From the NCBI RefSeq assembly GCF_019703515.2, contig NC_059346.1, forward strand, positions 13,547,001-13,611,000: DNA of 64,000 nucleotides, given 5' to 3'. This DNA comes from Myxocyprinus asiaticus. Taxonomy: Eukaryota > Chordata > Actinopteri > Cypriniformes > Catostomidae. Positions 1-11,125 of the stretch are shown piece after piece; position 1 is the stretch's first letter, and every line of letters begins with the position of its first letter. Below the pieces are notes generated by a model. That model was not told the origin of the DNA. It made no database searches and saw only the letters and a program-made list of their open reading frames with translations. Both the position numbers and the translations under genes were made by a program.

Positions 1-784
1 GACTAATAGCAGCCGGTGCCAGCCAAATATCACTTCAGTCTATTACGATGGACTTCAGAGGATGAACTGATGCCAACTCCAACCATAAGACATGGGATAC
101 TTCATATGCCATTGCCTGAACCTTGGACTTAGGATAGACCTCATCGAAATTACCAGCCAGGTTGAACTGCGATGCACCTAACTGATCTCTGCCTGCATCA
201 CCTAGGTCTAATGGTGGACTACACTCTTGCAATGGAATACATAGACTATCAATTAATTGCCAACAAAACCCTTCATCAGCCAACTAACAAGGACAATTGC
301 ATCTATGTGAACTTCTGCAGTTAATCCAGGATGGACTTCAAAGACATTAGTCATTAATCTTACAGTTCATACAAAATCTTTGTTTAAACATTGACCCTTA
401 ACACTGACTTATTTTAATAATTTTAAAACATGACTTGCACTATACATAAGTAATATTGTCATTATATTCATGATGTTAGCCAGAGGGGAACTGGCCTCCA
501 CAGTGAGCCTGGTTTCTCCCATGGTAATTTTTCTCCATTAACCAACATCTTATGGAGTTTTGTGTTCCTTGCCACAGTCGCCTTCGGCTTGCTCACTGGG
601 GTTATAAATACAATTATTATTTATTTACTTATTTTTAAACAATTCACAATCATATTTTATCAAATTACACAATGATGACTAAGACATTATAGATATTACA
701 GTTTCATTTTCTGTTAATTCATGATCTTCTGTAAAGCTGCTTTGAAACGATGTGTGTTGTGAAAGGCGCTATACAAAAAAAAAA
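1..784 (+). repeat. High-copy teleost dispersed repeat with A-rich tail
   Basis: The stretch ends in a characteristic tail (TGCTTTGAAACGATGTGTG, then GGCGCTATAC and a run of A) that I recognise as the 3' end of a very abundant fish repeat. The region before it, including the 'ccttgccacagtcgcc' block near 570, usually travels with it. The reverse-strand open frame at 35-283 lies inside the repeat and resembles no protein I know. The A-rich end suggests a retrotransposed origin, but I cannot place it in a family. The left end lies outside the window. Confidence 0.6.
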
Positions 785-792
785 TTACTCAC

Positions 793-852
793 ACATATGC
801 TCACACTCACACACACATACGTTCGCGCACACACACGCTCACGCATGCACAC
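793..852. repeat. CA-rich low-complexity tract
   Basis: Interrupted (CA)n with CACTCACA and CGCACACA variants directly after the A-rich tail of the preceding repeat. It is simple sequence. Confidence 0.8.
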
Positions 853-870
853 AACCTTTATACTCCTATG

Positions 871-1443
871 CTGAAAAGCAGCTCATCCTCCGTTGCTAGT
901 TCTAATGTGATGTTTTCGAATTAGCAATGAAGACTTGAGCTGTATCAAAGCTAGATACACTTGATCAATACAACGGCTTCTATATTAAATGAAATATCTG
1001 TGGGAAACACCCTCGCGCTCCCCCCCCCTCTCTCACACACACACACACACACTCGTGGACACACAGACATTATACGCGTAACGCACACACTTAAGGCCCA
1101 GACATACTCGGGAGAGAAAGTCAGCGCACTCCTGCATCTCAGTGGGGATGAAAAAAGTTATTAAGGTTTGCAACGGGAATATGGTGACACGCATCTTGGC
1201 GATTTTGAAGCGATGTTACTTTTGACGAGAGCTGCAACAACAAAAGGTAATCCCAGAAGCGAGATCTCATTTTCTGAGTTTCTCTCTTTCGATCCCTCAA
1301 ATACAAACTCACAAACGCACACACTCACTAACTTGTTACTCCAGTAAGTCCTCGAGTAAAGCAGCGCAAGGCTCCATTGCTGGTTCTAACATGACGTTTT
1401 TGAATTAGCAACGAAGGCTTGAGCTGTATTAAAAGTGAGACAC
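871..1443 (+). repeat. Direct duplication, two ~90-bp copies about 480 bp apart
   Basis: Copy 1 at about 871-960 and copy 2 at about 1354-1443 share the order GCAGC, CTCC(G/A)TTGCT(A/G)GTTCTAA, GA(T/C)GTTTT, GAATTAGCAA(T/C)GAAG and CTTGAGCTGTAT, with scattered substitutions. CA-rich sequence precedes both copies, so the duplicated unit may be longer. No element termini are visible; a segmental or repeat-mediated duplication is the simplest reading. Confidence 0.75.
1034..1052. repeat. (CA)n microsatellite
   Basis: About nine uninterrupted CA units after a C/T-rich run. Confidence 0.9.
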
Positions 1444-1483
1444 TGAATCTGTTGCAGAAGAAAGTAGTTCCTCTCATAAGAGT

Positions 1484-1658
1484 GTGGTCTGCCACTGCGA
1501 GGACGATCAGCTGTCCTTCCTGTCTCCCTGTAGCACTGTCTTAGGCGTCTCACAGTATAGACATTGCAATTTATTGCCTTGGCCACATCTGCAGTCCTCA
1601 TGCCTCCATGTAGCATGCCAAAGGCACGTTCACGCAGATGAGCAGGGACCCTGGGCAT
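1484..1658 (-). pseudogene. Tc1-like transposase N-terminal fragment
   Basis: The reverse-strand frame starts MPRVPAHLRERAFGMLHGGM at 1658 and continues through a paired helix-turn-helix type DNA-binding domain to TADRPRSGRP, the GRPR-type linker that joins the two HTH subdomains in Tc1 transposases. The frame stays open to 1386, but the residues after GRP no longer resemble the family, so the gene is truncated near residue 58 of about 340. The catalytic DDE domain is absent. Confidence 0.8.
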
Positions 1659-1911
1659 CTTTCTTTTAGTGTTTTTCCAGAGTCAGCAGAAAGGTCTCTT
1701 TAGTGTCCTAAGTTTTTATAACTGTGACCTTAATTGCCTACTGTCTGTAAGCTGTTAGTGTCTTAATGACCGTTCCACAGGTGCATGTTCATTAATTGTT
1801 TTTGGTTTTAATGGAAAACATTGTTTAAACCCTTTACAATAAAGAGCTGTAAAGTTATTTGGATTTTTACAAAATTATCTTTAAAATACAGTGTCCTGAA
1901 AAAGGGACGTT
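1484..1911 (-). mobile_element. Tc1-like element, 5' fragment
   Basis: The reverse strand reads as the terminal inverted repeat side, leader and first part of the transposase gene of a Tc1/mariner element. The outer end (1890-1911, ending GGGACGTTT) is cut by the hAT-like element starting at 1912. The inner end breaks at about 1484, where similarity to the transposase stops. It appears to be the same family as the fragment at 31365-31974. Confidence 0.75.
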
Positions 1912-3180
1912 TAGGGGTGTAACGGTTCAAATTTCTCACGGTTCGGTTTGTATAACGGTTTTAGGGTCACAATTTCGGTACGGTTCGGTATTTGCAATGT
2001 TCAGAAAAAAAAAATATTACTGCCAAATCCAAAGTAAGAATACTCTATTTGGTAACAAACACTTCAACAGGTTTGCCCTTAATAAAAATAATTGTTTTAC
2101 AGTAACCATAGTTTATCTATGGTATTTGTAGTAAAAACATAGTAATCACAAAATCAACATGGTTACTGTCATGTTTACAATATATAGTATAATCATGGTT
2201 ACTATATGGAAACTACAGTATTACTGTTGTAAAACCATGGTTAATTGTATCAAAACCATGATTTCTGCTAAGAAAACCATGGTAACAGCAGTCATGGTTA
2301 CTACAATATTACTATACTAAAACCATGTTTAATTTTCGTTAGGGTCTTTAACTAAAAAACCCTTCTCTAATTAATAAATCAGCATTTTAACTTAATACCT
2401 GCACTATTACGCTACATGCATCAACATAAAATGCATTTCAAACTCTACTGCACATTTATTCAATATTCGGAAGCTGTACATCACTATGCACTTTGTTATT
2501 AAAATGGATACGAGGGATGTTGTAACGCGGCTTGAATGTTTTAATCATATGCGGAAATCACACATCTTCGTCAGCAGATTAGGGAAACATATCATTGGCA
2601 ATGAACACCCCAATCCCTTTAGTTATTGTTTTATGCCTGTCTGAATCAGCACTGAGTGCTTGCTTAAAAACAGAAGGGAGTTTGTGCAGTTTGGCTCATT
2701 TGCGTCACTGTGCACGCTGCGCGCTATCTTTCCCTGGTGATTTCGGCGTAAATAATCATTTGTCGATGTATTACCAGTATACAGCACTCATGTCGAGTGA
2801 TGTCTGCAAACAGTGCCTGTTCTGTAAAGGTTTGACCATCGCTGTTGTAACTGACTGCAAAAAGAAAATGTTTCCAGACAGGAGACCTGAATAACGCAGG
2901 GGGCTTCTCTGTCAGTGGCTCATTCTCTCCACTTGCCATTTTCAACTACACACAACGCTTGCAGAACATATGAAACACAGGTGGAGGTATCCATCTACAG
3001 ATCCATTAAGGTGCATTAGCGGAGGTTGTAACTATGCGTGTCTATTTGACGCTTTATTTTCTTCACAAAACCTTGTGCTCCAGAAGCGTCAATAAACTTG
3101 GTGAACCACGGTGCCAATGCTTACCGAATCATTGGTGGTGAACCGTACGGTTCATTTTTTTTTACCGAGAACCGTTATAC
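1912..3180 (+). mobile_element. hAT-like non-autonomous element (TAGGGGTGTAACGG ends)
   Basis: The left end TAGGGGTGTAACGGTTC followed by CACGGTTCGG is the standard terminus of a common fish hAT group. The right side ends CCGAGAACCGTTATAC, roughly its reverse complement. The interior at 2100-2340 is a run of imperfect palindromes built on ACCATGGTTA. No matching 8-bp target duplication is visible, because the right edge abuts a Tc1-like fragment at 3181 and is probably eroded. Open frames at 2595-2945 resemble no transposase. Confidence 0.6.
2100..2340. repeat. Imperfect ACCATGG(T/TT) palindrome array
   Basis: At least seven copies of CCATGGTTA / TAACCATGG-like words in both orientations, at about 30-40 bp spacing, inside the hAT-like element. 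This is a sub-terminal structural array rather than coding sequence. Confidence 0.7.
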
Positions 3181-3668
3181 ATTGCTGTGCAAAAGTTTTA
3201 GGCACAAAAACATTTGTCTTAAGATGGTTATTTATATCTGCTACTTTAGTGTGTCAATAGGAAGTAAACATTTTATACCCCAAACATTCCTTTTGCAAAT
3301 AGAAGAACAGGGAGCCCTGCAACAGATGGCATGGCCCTCACAGAGCCCCCCACTGAACATCGGGTCAGTCTGGGATTACATGAAAAGATAGAAGTAACTG
3401 AGACAGCCTAAATAAATAAAAGAACTGTGGTGAATTCTCCAAGAAGCTTGGAACATCCTATCTGCCAACAACCAAGAAAAACTAAGTCCAGGTCTAAGTA
3501 GGAGAACTGGTGCTGTTTTGAAGGCAAAAGTGTTCACACCAAATATAGCTCTTTTTCTGTTTACTGGACTTTGTATGATGTTAATTAATTAATTAATTAA
3601 AACTATTTATGTCATTATTTTTAAGAAATCCTCACTTTGAAAGTTTTTCACAAGTGCTTAAAACTTGT
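3181..3668 (+). mobile_element. Tc1-like element, internally deleted
   Basis: The left end TGCTGTGCAAAAGTTTTAGG and the right end (CACAAGTGCTTAAAACTT near 3650) form inverted repeats of a Tc1/mariner family. Between them, 3310-3530 carries remains of the transposase C-terminus on the + strand (WPSQSPPLN...VWDYMKR and a tail resembling GAVLKAK). The third catalytic position (normally ...NxIExLW) is destroyed: the ORF reads LNIGSVW. Most of the gene is missing. Confidence 0.7.
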
Positions 3669-3674
3669 GAAAAA

Positions 3675-3985
3675 AGTGGCATTCAACTGATCACAATGTA
3701 TAGTCTGGACATTAATAACATGAAAAATTACTATTACAATTTGAAAAAAAATTTTCAGAACTTCTTAAACTACTTCAAAGAGTTCTCATCAAAAAATCCT
3801 CCACGTGCAGCAATGACAGTTTTGCAGATCCCTGGCATTCTAGCTGTCAGTTTGTCCAGATACTCAGGTGACATTTCACCCCACGCTTCCTGTAGCACTT
3901 GCCATAGATGTATCTTGTCAGGCACTTCTCATGCACCTTAAAGTCTAGCTGATCCCACAAAAGCTCAATGGGGTTAAGATCCATA
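3675..3985 (-). pseudogene. Tc1-like transposase C-terminal fragment (second family)
   Basis: The reverse strand from about 3985 reads DLNPIELLWDQLD, which contains the third acidic residue of the DD34E triad. It runs on with stops and shifts towards a C-terminus resembling ARGGFF near 3800. Sequence at 3675-3730 matches the inner leader of another Tc1-like family whose terminal repeat is also present at 12523-12650. The first two catalytic aspartates are absent. Confidence 0.7.
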
Positions 3986-4400
3986 ACAAGATCCATTAAT
4001 AACAAGATTATTAACATTTACACAATAATAATGCAATGGAAATGCATTCAGCCACATTGATCTCTGATGCTGGCTGTGCTTAGCAAGTCTGGCCCTTGTC
4101 AAATTGAAAATACCCACTTATGTTGTCCAAGAGAGATTTCCACTGACCGTTTTCTGATCCTAAAAAAAAATCCCTGAATATTTCCAGCCAAAGTGCTCCG
4201 GAACACTTTCTAAATCACAAACAGCACAGTTCAAAATGTTTATTGCCAGCATCTGTCACCCTGAAATACTGGCTTGTGGAGAGGGCTTGTCGTTCTCTGG
4301 TAATGATTCAAATACACAAATTGTGATTTTCAATATTTTCATCATTCATGAATATTTATTGACAGTGACCCTTCCGTTATGTACAATATAACACTACAAA
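3986..4400. other. Unassigned stretch
   Basis: A/T-rich with no open frame of interest and no recognisable element end. It is the left flank of hAT-A copy 1, and its last 8 bp (ACTACAAA) are that element's target duplication. Confidence 0.6.
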
Positions 4401-4418
4401 TAGAGGTCGACAGATATG

Positions 4419-4449
<31 letters not shown>

Positions 4450-4467
4450 GGGGGATGCCGATTTCCA

Positions 4468-4960
4468 CAGGGCTCCACACTGTGATTAAAATGGTCGCAA
4501 ATGCGACCAAAAATAAATGATTGCAACAATCATTTAAAATCTAATCACCACTGGTGACAGTCGGGATGTGTGCATTCATATGCAGTTTCGTCAGATATCA
4601 TCTTGTGAGTTATTGAATATATCTTTAGAGCACCAGTGTGTCTCGCACCGCTTTTCACCCTTTCTGTTGATGATATGACTCGCTGGCTGCATGCAACAAC
4701 AAAAACAGCACAAGCCATGATATCAGATTCGTGAACAAATTACTCTTTTGAACTGGGTCTTTATAATGAATCATCCAGCAAGAGCTTGTTTGAACTCAGG
4801 AGCTCAGATTAGCAGTTTGAATTTGATGCACTTTCTCAGCAAATCAGCCGTCAGTTAGTTCAAAACTGGGAGTGCAGACATTTCAAAATAGTAGTCCCAT
4901 GTGTATTTCGGACTTGTTTATATTAAAAAGTCCCGTGTTATGTACCAAAATTGTTTTTCT
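4468..4960 (+). mobile_element. hAT-like family B, left-end fragment
   Basis: It begins CAGGGCTCCACACTGTGA and runs collinear for about 480 bp with the left part of the element at 10457-13004. Shared words include CACTGGTGACAGTC, GATATCATCTT and CATGTGTATTTCGG. The right terminus (AGTCTGGAGCCCTG) is missing here. It is inserted in hAT-A copy 1. Confidence 0.75.
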
Positions 4961-5146
4961 TTTTTTTTCTGGTTATTATTAATTGGGATTGGATTAGCAC
5001 AATAAACTGTATCTGAGATTTCATTCAATTTGCACTCTTGTAGTCTCTGTGTCTGGGCCATCTAGTCACAGTAAAGAAAGACTAAGATTTTATTTTTGTA
5101 ATTTTTTTATATATATATATATGATATACATATATGTATAATATAT

Positions 5147-5407
5147 CCCAGAAGATCAGCAGTTACAGAAATACTCAAACCAGCCCCTCTGGCACCAACA
5201 ATCATGCCACGCTCCAAATCACTGAGATCCCATTTTTTCCCCATTCTGATGGTTGATGTGAACATTAACTGAAGCTCCTGACCCGTATCTTCTTGATTTT
5301 ATGCACTGCACTGCTGCCACACGATTGGCTGATTAGATAATCGCAAGGATGATTGTTGGTGCCAGACGGGCTGGTTTGAGTATTTCTGTAACTGCTGATC
5401 TCCTGGG
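5147..5407. repeat. Fold-back: inverted 58-bp arms from a Tc1-like gene
   Basis: Arm 1 (5147-5205) is nearly the exact reverse complement of arm 2 (5349-5407), with 143 bp between. Both arms carry the first codons of the same Tc1-like transposase. The joined structure can fold into a stem. Confidence 0.85.
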
Positions 5408-5620
5408 ATTTTCACACACAACAGTCTCTAGAATTTACTCCAAATGGTGCCAAAAACAAAAAACATCCAGTGAGGGGCAGTTCTGTGGACGAAAATGCCT
5501 TGCTGATGAGAGAGGTCAACAGAGAATGGCCAGACTGGTTCAAACTGACAAAGTCTACAGTAACTCAGATAACCACTCTGTACAATTGTGGTCACTACGC
5601 CACCACAAAGACTTAGAGCG
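5349..5620 (+). pseudogene. Tc1-like transposase N-terminal fragment (third family)
   Basis: The + frame starts MIVGARRAGLSIS and continues TADLLGFSHTTVSRIY, a helix-turn-helix domain of a common fish Tc1-like transposase. It then shows an RQFCGRK-type linker (here GQFCGRKCL) and the second HTH region (QQRMARLVQTDKV). After about residue 75 the reading shifts and similarity is lost. The DDE domain is missing. The same start is repeated in inverted orientation upstream. Confidence 0.8.
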
Positions 5621-5895
5621 CATTGGGAATTGGGCATTCCAAATTGGGGAGAAAAGGGTACTGATGCAAGTTACCACACAGTAACAGGCACCCAATACTT
5701 CCCTCATTTAAACTAGATTTAATGACGGTTTAGTGTAGAGTTCAATTACCCACTCTCGATAAACATCTGATTATTTATATCTGTCATCCCAGGAACATTT
5801 TATGTAGTAATCCAGAAATCACTTTATTTTCTGTATAGACACAGTACAAACATTACAGATGCGATGAAAACTCAAAGCGTGTCTCCCGATGAAGT

Positions 5896-5918
5896 CACAC
5901 ACACACACACACACACAC
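5896..5918. repeat. (CA)n microsatellite
   Basis: About 11 units, within hAT-A copy 1. Confidence 0.9.
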
Positions 5919-6515
5919 GTGAAACGGGTGATCCTCTTTGTATACTTTGTTGGTTTTATTTTATTTCTGATAAGGGAAAGGTTTTTTTTTTTTTTTTTGT
6001 GGTATTGAGAGGGTGAAGGTGCCACTTAGAGGTGGTAATGTTGACATTATTCTACAGAGACGTGAGGTATTTTGTATTTACACTCTCTAAACGCTAGCTC
6101 CTATGGGTCTTAATCATGAGATTCCGTTTAATGTTATGTTGTAATGCTGATATTTTGACTGTGTTTTATATACAAGAGCATGTATTCATTTATACTAAGT
6201 GATTGTATGTAGCTTTGTTACATTATGCAAAGTAAATTTACATTGTATATTTATTCATTCATTCTTGACATAACTTGATTGTATTTTGTAGATTTGGAAT
6301 ACATAGGTGTTTGTTTTTTTTTAATTTATGAAATTTATATTGTGTATATAATTATTGTATTCTTTCGTTTTATGGGGGAACTGGCGATAATACTAGAAGG
6401 CTATTTTTTCTGAACGTTTTCTATTGGCAGGAATTTTGTTTTAAATGTCCACTAGGAGGCTAATAATACTCCTAGCTCTGTTAATTGCCTTATGGTGTAG
6501 AGGTTAGATTGTCAC

Positions 6516-6535
6516 TTTTTTTTTTTTTTTTTTTT
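6516..6535. repeat. Poly-T tract
   Basis: About 20 T residues, inside hAT-A copy 1. Confidence 0.85.
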
Positions 6536-6589
6536 GTATGTTGACTTGTCGTAACAGATTCTCATTGGCTGCTTTGTATTTTAAATTTA

Positions 6590-7035
6590 AATGGGTTTCA
6601 CCCATGGTTTGAAAACACTGCCTGATGAAGGTCGCATGACCGAAACGTTGCATTAATACATTCTGAAAAACAGATTGCAAGCAACAGCAGTGTGCGGGAT
6701 TCATTCCTTTGGTTATTCTTTTATTCAATTTTTCCTACGCACCTGCTCACAGGATTTATCAGGTGTTGCGGTGGCGCTTTGTTTTTTTACTCTTTTTAAG
6801 GGAAATGTAAAATTAGTACAAATGGCGGCTGTGGACTCCACTCCTTTCTCAATGATTTGTCATAGATTTTTGACCAATCACAGGCTGTAGCACCTCCCAC
6901 AGTCTGCCACAGTCCCTATATGCCCCCAAAGTACCTACTTTGGAGTAGGAGCTAAAAATCCCCCTAAAAGAGTTCAGAGGAACTATAGTTCCTTAGGTGC
7001 GAAAGCAACTAAAAGTACTAGTCCCGGGGGAAAGT
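6590..7035. repeat. Fish dispersed repeat remnants
   Basis: GCCTGATGAAGGTCGCATGA followed by CCGAAACGTTG (6621-6652) is a phrase I recognise from a multi-copy fish repeat. 6920-7035 holds short inverted words around CCTACTTTGGAGTAGG and AACTATAGTT, typical of MITE ends. Both lie inside hAT-A copy 1; their exact families are not resolved. Confidence 0.45.
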
Positions 7036-7321
7036 AACTGGAACAGGCTTCCAATGAAGATTTGGATGCATCTGAAAGTCAATATTTTTACCCAGTCCTA
7101 CTGCATACCAGTCTTTTATTGTGTTAACATGAAATCATGTACAAACAAAACAAACTGTGATTGGTCATTTACATGCCTTAGACGTCTCCATGTGCAAGCA
7201 GGAGATTCTCGGCACCGTCGTGGCTTAAGGAACTAATTAGCCGATGCCGATCATTTAAAAATACCAAAAATCCATCGATTTATCAGCCTCAGGGATATAT
7301 CAGTTGACCACTAATTACAAA

Positions 7322-8060
7322 TTTTATTTTTTATGACTGCAAATAAAACCATAAACATTAGATTAGCTTATTACAACTGATTTGATAATTAGTGGTGAAT
7401 ACTGAAACAAGACTGAAACATTACTGAAACATTATTCTTACACCTACAAAGGATTAGGGATTTTAACAAACCCTAACTATTTAACTTTGTTGTCTAACTA
7501 GTCTCCCATCGCTTGAGCTACGGACAGGAATAATACCCCAAATTACACTTTTATAAGTGATCAGACTATTAAACAGGGAAAAATTAAAATAAAAATCCTA
7601 CAGACTAAAATGAGTTAAATGACTGAATTAAAGTTTTAAAAACATTAAATTACTGCTGTGCTCTGTTTTCTGCTGAAGAGAAATAAATAAGGTGAAGAAG
7701 AAAAAGACTATCATGTCAGCATGAAAATCCTCCACTGAGGACCACTTTATAAAGACAACATGCAAAATCCTGGGACTGTCTCCTTCTCTGTCATGCACTA
7801 TCCATTTCTGCATGTCTTACTCCCACTCCTTTCATTTCATCCATCCCACTCCGCCCCATCCCCTCTGCGGCCCCTCACACACAGTAGAGTAATTGTGATG
7901 GGGTAAAAGGGGAGCAGAAGAGTGGTGGTAAGACATGGATGTGTGCTGGTCCTGTGCCAGACTCTCCTTGCACATCTCCTCTTAAACCATTGAAACACAA
8001 TCCCACCACATTTCTGCTTTAACACACAAAAGAAAGAGAGAGAGCAAATGTGAGGCAGAA
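7322..8060. other. Unassigned stretch
   Basis: No element end and no protein-like frame. The first part is A/T-rich; the last 60 bp become purine-rich before a (GA)n tract. The region at 7440-7560 loosely resembles 50210-50310, so an old repeat is possible. Confidence 0.5.
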
Positions 8061-8093
8061 AGGAGAGAGAGAGAGAGAGAGAGCGCGCGCGAG
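8061..8093. repeat. (GA)n / (GC)n simple repeat
   Basis: About 11 GA units passing into GCGCGCGC. Confidence 0.9.
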
Positions 8094-8377
8094 TGAGTGA
8101 ACTTGGACCCTAGAAAGTCGTTTCAAAAACAGTCTGCTTGGCTGGGTTTCCATGGCGAAAGAATCTCTGTACCATTTCCAGAATACTCGTTGCTGTGGCG
8201 AGACACAGACCTGAAGTCAATGAAAACAAGAAAGACAAAAGAGCGCCCCAGGCCACTTAAGACATCACAGTCTATGAACACATTAACAGAGTGAACAGAA
8301 TGAAAGCTACATCCGGCCTTGGCCAGGCCAAGACCTTGTCCATGAGTGTTAATGAACCAGGCTCCACACATACACAA

Positions 8378-8380
<3 letters not shown>

Positions 8381-8414
<34 letters not shown>
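8381..8414. repeat. (CA)17 microsatellite
   Basis: An uninterrupted CA run. Open frames crossing it on both strands are translations of the repeat. Confidence 0.95.
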
Positions 8415-8415
<1 letters not shown>

Positions 8416-9651
8416 GAGATAATCAACCCCTTGCCCCCTACCCCCTGTTATTCTCTTGGCTGTCCTCTAGGCTAATCCAAACAGCAGGGCTGGATGAGTA
8501 TGAGTGCATGTGCATGAGTTTGAAGCCCGAAATGCACTGTGGAAGCCCTTCACTGTGCTACTGCAATGCCAACTCAAACAGTGGCACTTCCCACACACTG
8601 GGGAGTGGCAAACCAGAGGTCAGACTTAACATCAAAGGGCCACAGCATGGCAATGGATAGTGGGGGACAGAGACTGGGAAAGAGATTCCAGACAGACATT
8701 GAAGCCAGGACTAAAGCTTACTGATGATATCCAACTTCAAGGAGAATCGACATAAAAATATGCAACATGAAACACCACTACCATAACGAGGTTCAAACCC
8801 ATAAACTAATAAAAAGAAAATACAGTCCTTTTAACAATTTATATAATTTCTATTTGATTTTACGAGTTTCAACCTTAAGATTTACTTTTTGCTGTAACTT
8901 TGGCACCACTTTGATTTTAAAACTTTAAGGCAGCAATTAAGCTCAAGTTATCAATTTTAGTGAGTTTTATTTTTTTTTACATTGCATGATGTGCTCTTGC
9001 GTTCTGTCTATACTGTTTTAATTGTGGGTCTATGCACGTGTCGGATCCATTTTTGTAAAGAAACGCAGCTTTTAAAATGATGTACCAATCATAAGAAGCT
9101 GGGAGGAAAGAGGAAGCATCAAGCGTACTGGATTTTTACAGTACAAATTGAAACTTTAAAAAGTGTCTTGAGACCCCGTTGTGCTGTCTAGACATTTATG
9201 AACATTAAAACATGTTCTGCGTAAGCCTCTAGAAGGAGACTAACTGGACTGAGCCAACATAGTGGGCAGCCTCAAAGAAAAACATACTGGCTGTGGCTCA
9301 ACCATATCTGACCCCCAACCACTTATCAAGCAACATTATTGGACTGCACAGTTATTTTATCCTCTCACACGCACACTTGTCCTTGACCTCCTGTATTACT
9401 GGTCTTTGGTTAATTTGACAGGTGGTAAAAGATGAGCATGCTCTCCATTTTATGAATAATCCTGCCATTGTGCATCCGCAGAGACCTATAAAGGGTATGT
9501 GTGTATTTCTGCTGGGACCCATCTGGCTAAATGGACATAGTTGAGTTAAAGCAGTGACAATTAGAGGGTTTGAATGAGGGTGAAGTGTTAGAGAAGAGGC
9601 TGCTAATTCTAAAAAAAAGTGACCTTGTTGGAGATGTGGCCTAGTGATTAT
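8415..9651. other. Unassigned stretch
   Basis: Mixed composition with no transposon ends recognised. Short open frames (for example 9352-9663 reverse) have no recognisable domain. It could be host intergenic or intronic DNA. Confidence 0.5.
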
Positions 9652-10456
9652 TAGGGTTGCCACGGTGTACGGTGTTACCGGTTTTACTCGGTACAGGGGA
9701 CAACACCGGTGTGAAATTTTATACAGGGTAAAAGTGGGATATATTATGAATGGAACTTCCCATTATCAATACAATAGCCTTACGAATAGAATAGCCTTAA
9801 ATAAAGAATAGTTGCCTAATGAAGAGTCTGCAACCCATGATAAATTAACCTAAATAACGCACTGACAGCCAGATCAAATTACCCAGGCAGCAAAGAACGT
9901 GCACTGACAGAAGACGTTTAATTGCAGGTAGCGAATATAATGTGCATGGTGGGTAATTGTAAGACGTCTTGGATTTGCAATGACACAAGAAATGCTGTTA
10001 GATGACAGAAAAGCTGTCTATGCTGTCATAGCATATGCTATGCGAGGCGTACAGTCTCATCGAACACATGTAAGTAAAGGGTTCTCACTCTTTCTTTGTT
10101 TCAGTCTTCTGAAAAAATATTGCCAGAATAATATCATCTATAAGAATGCTGCAAATGACCTCAGACCATCTCAGCTCAGGAGGTGAGTCTGAGTTCAGTT
10201 TGCTTTATTTCCACAGAGCAGTTTGCTGTGAGTGCAACTCTGCAGGGTCACTTTATATATAGCCTATACATCTGTGATTAAATCATAAAATAATACAAAA
10301 ACATGTTCACCTCGAACCATGATTTATATTTCAGTGATTATTATCATCATTATAATTATTATGTTTATATTTATAATTGTTTTTAGATCTTAATTTGTAT
10401 TAGTAATTTTCCACCTGTCATCATAGACGGATAATTGTCTGAAGGTAAATAGAAAG
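9652..10456 (+). mobile_element. hAT-like element, left end and part of interior
   Basis: TAGGGTTGCCACGGTGTACG followed by TTACCGG is the start of a fish hAT group whose right end is seen separately at 51940-51961 (CTGCAACCCTA). No right end is found before family B starts at 10457, so this copy is probably truncated. The interior is A/T-rich without a transposase frame; only the first ~100 bp are assigned with confidence. Confidence 0.5.
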
Positions 10457-10905
10457 CAGGGCTCCAGACTGCGACTAAAATAATTGATAGTGACAATAAC
10501 TTAAAATCTAGTCGCCACTGGTGACAGTCAGGTTGGGTGCGTTCATATGCATTTTCGTCAGATATCATCTTCTGAGTTATTGAATACATCTTTAGAGCAC
10601 GCACCACCAGTGTGTCTCGAACTGCTTTTCACCCATTCTGTTGTGCTGAGCTTGCTGCACCGCACACAACAACAAACCCAGCGTGAGAGAGTCATGAACA
10701 AATTACTCTTTTGAACCGGGTCTTTTCATGAATCACCCGAAAAGAACTGAGGGTGTGAACTCAGGAGCTCAGGTAAGAAGTTTAAATCAAAGTCACTTTC
10801 TCAGCGAATCATCCATCAGTGTGTTCACAATTTGGACCGCAGACATTTAAAAATAGGAGTACCATGTGTATTTCGGGCTTCTTTATAATAAAAAGTCCCA
10901 CACCA

Positions 10906-10974
10906 CTATATATATATATAATATATAAATATATATATTTATATATATATTGCCATATATATATAAATAAAACA
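10906..10974. repeat. (TA)n tract
   Basis: About 70 bp of AT alternation. It stands where the outer left end of the nested Tc1-like element should be. Confidence 0.85.
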
Positions 10975-11125
10975 TGTGAGCAGGCAAAACACATTTCTTT
11001 TATTTCTTATGGGATTCATATTCAACTGTAGGTTATAACAGAATGGCACAATCATAAAACAAAACATGGCAACAAAGAAAAAAATAAAAGTGACCCCTGT
11101 TCAAAAGTCTGCATACCCTTAGTTC

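Larger units (their letters stand above)
4401..7313 (+). mobile_element. hAT family A, copy 1 (TAGAGGTCGAC ends)
   Basis: The left end is TAGAGGTCGACAGATAT and the right end is GATATATCAGTTGACCACTA. Flanks are ACTACAAA (4393-4400) and ATTACAAA (7314-7321), a 7/8 match to an 8-bp target duplication, which places it in the hAT superfamily. About 240 bp at the right side (7078-7313) align with copies at 37434 and 46624. The middle is foreign: poly-T (4410-4445), a hAT-B fragment, a Tc1 fold-back, (CA)n and other repeats. No transposase is visible, so it is a non-autonomous element acting as an insertion sink. Confidence 0.8.

Noticed and set aside
35..283. 82-codon reverse frame
   Set aside because: It lies in a high-copy non-coding repeat, with no known domain and no conserved start context.
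8123..8660. Open frames crossing (CA)n (HTHT / VCVC)
   Set aside because: They are simple-repeat translations.
9980..10186. Short + frame with splice-like words (GTAAGT, CAG)
   Set aside because: It lies in an A/T-rich hAT-like interior, the peptide is not recognised, and splice-like words are expected by chance.
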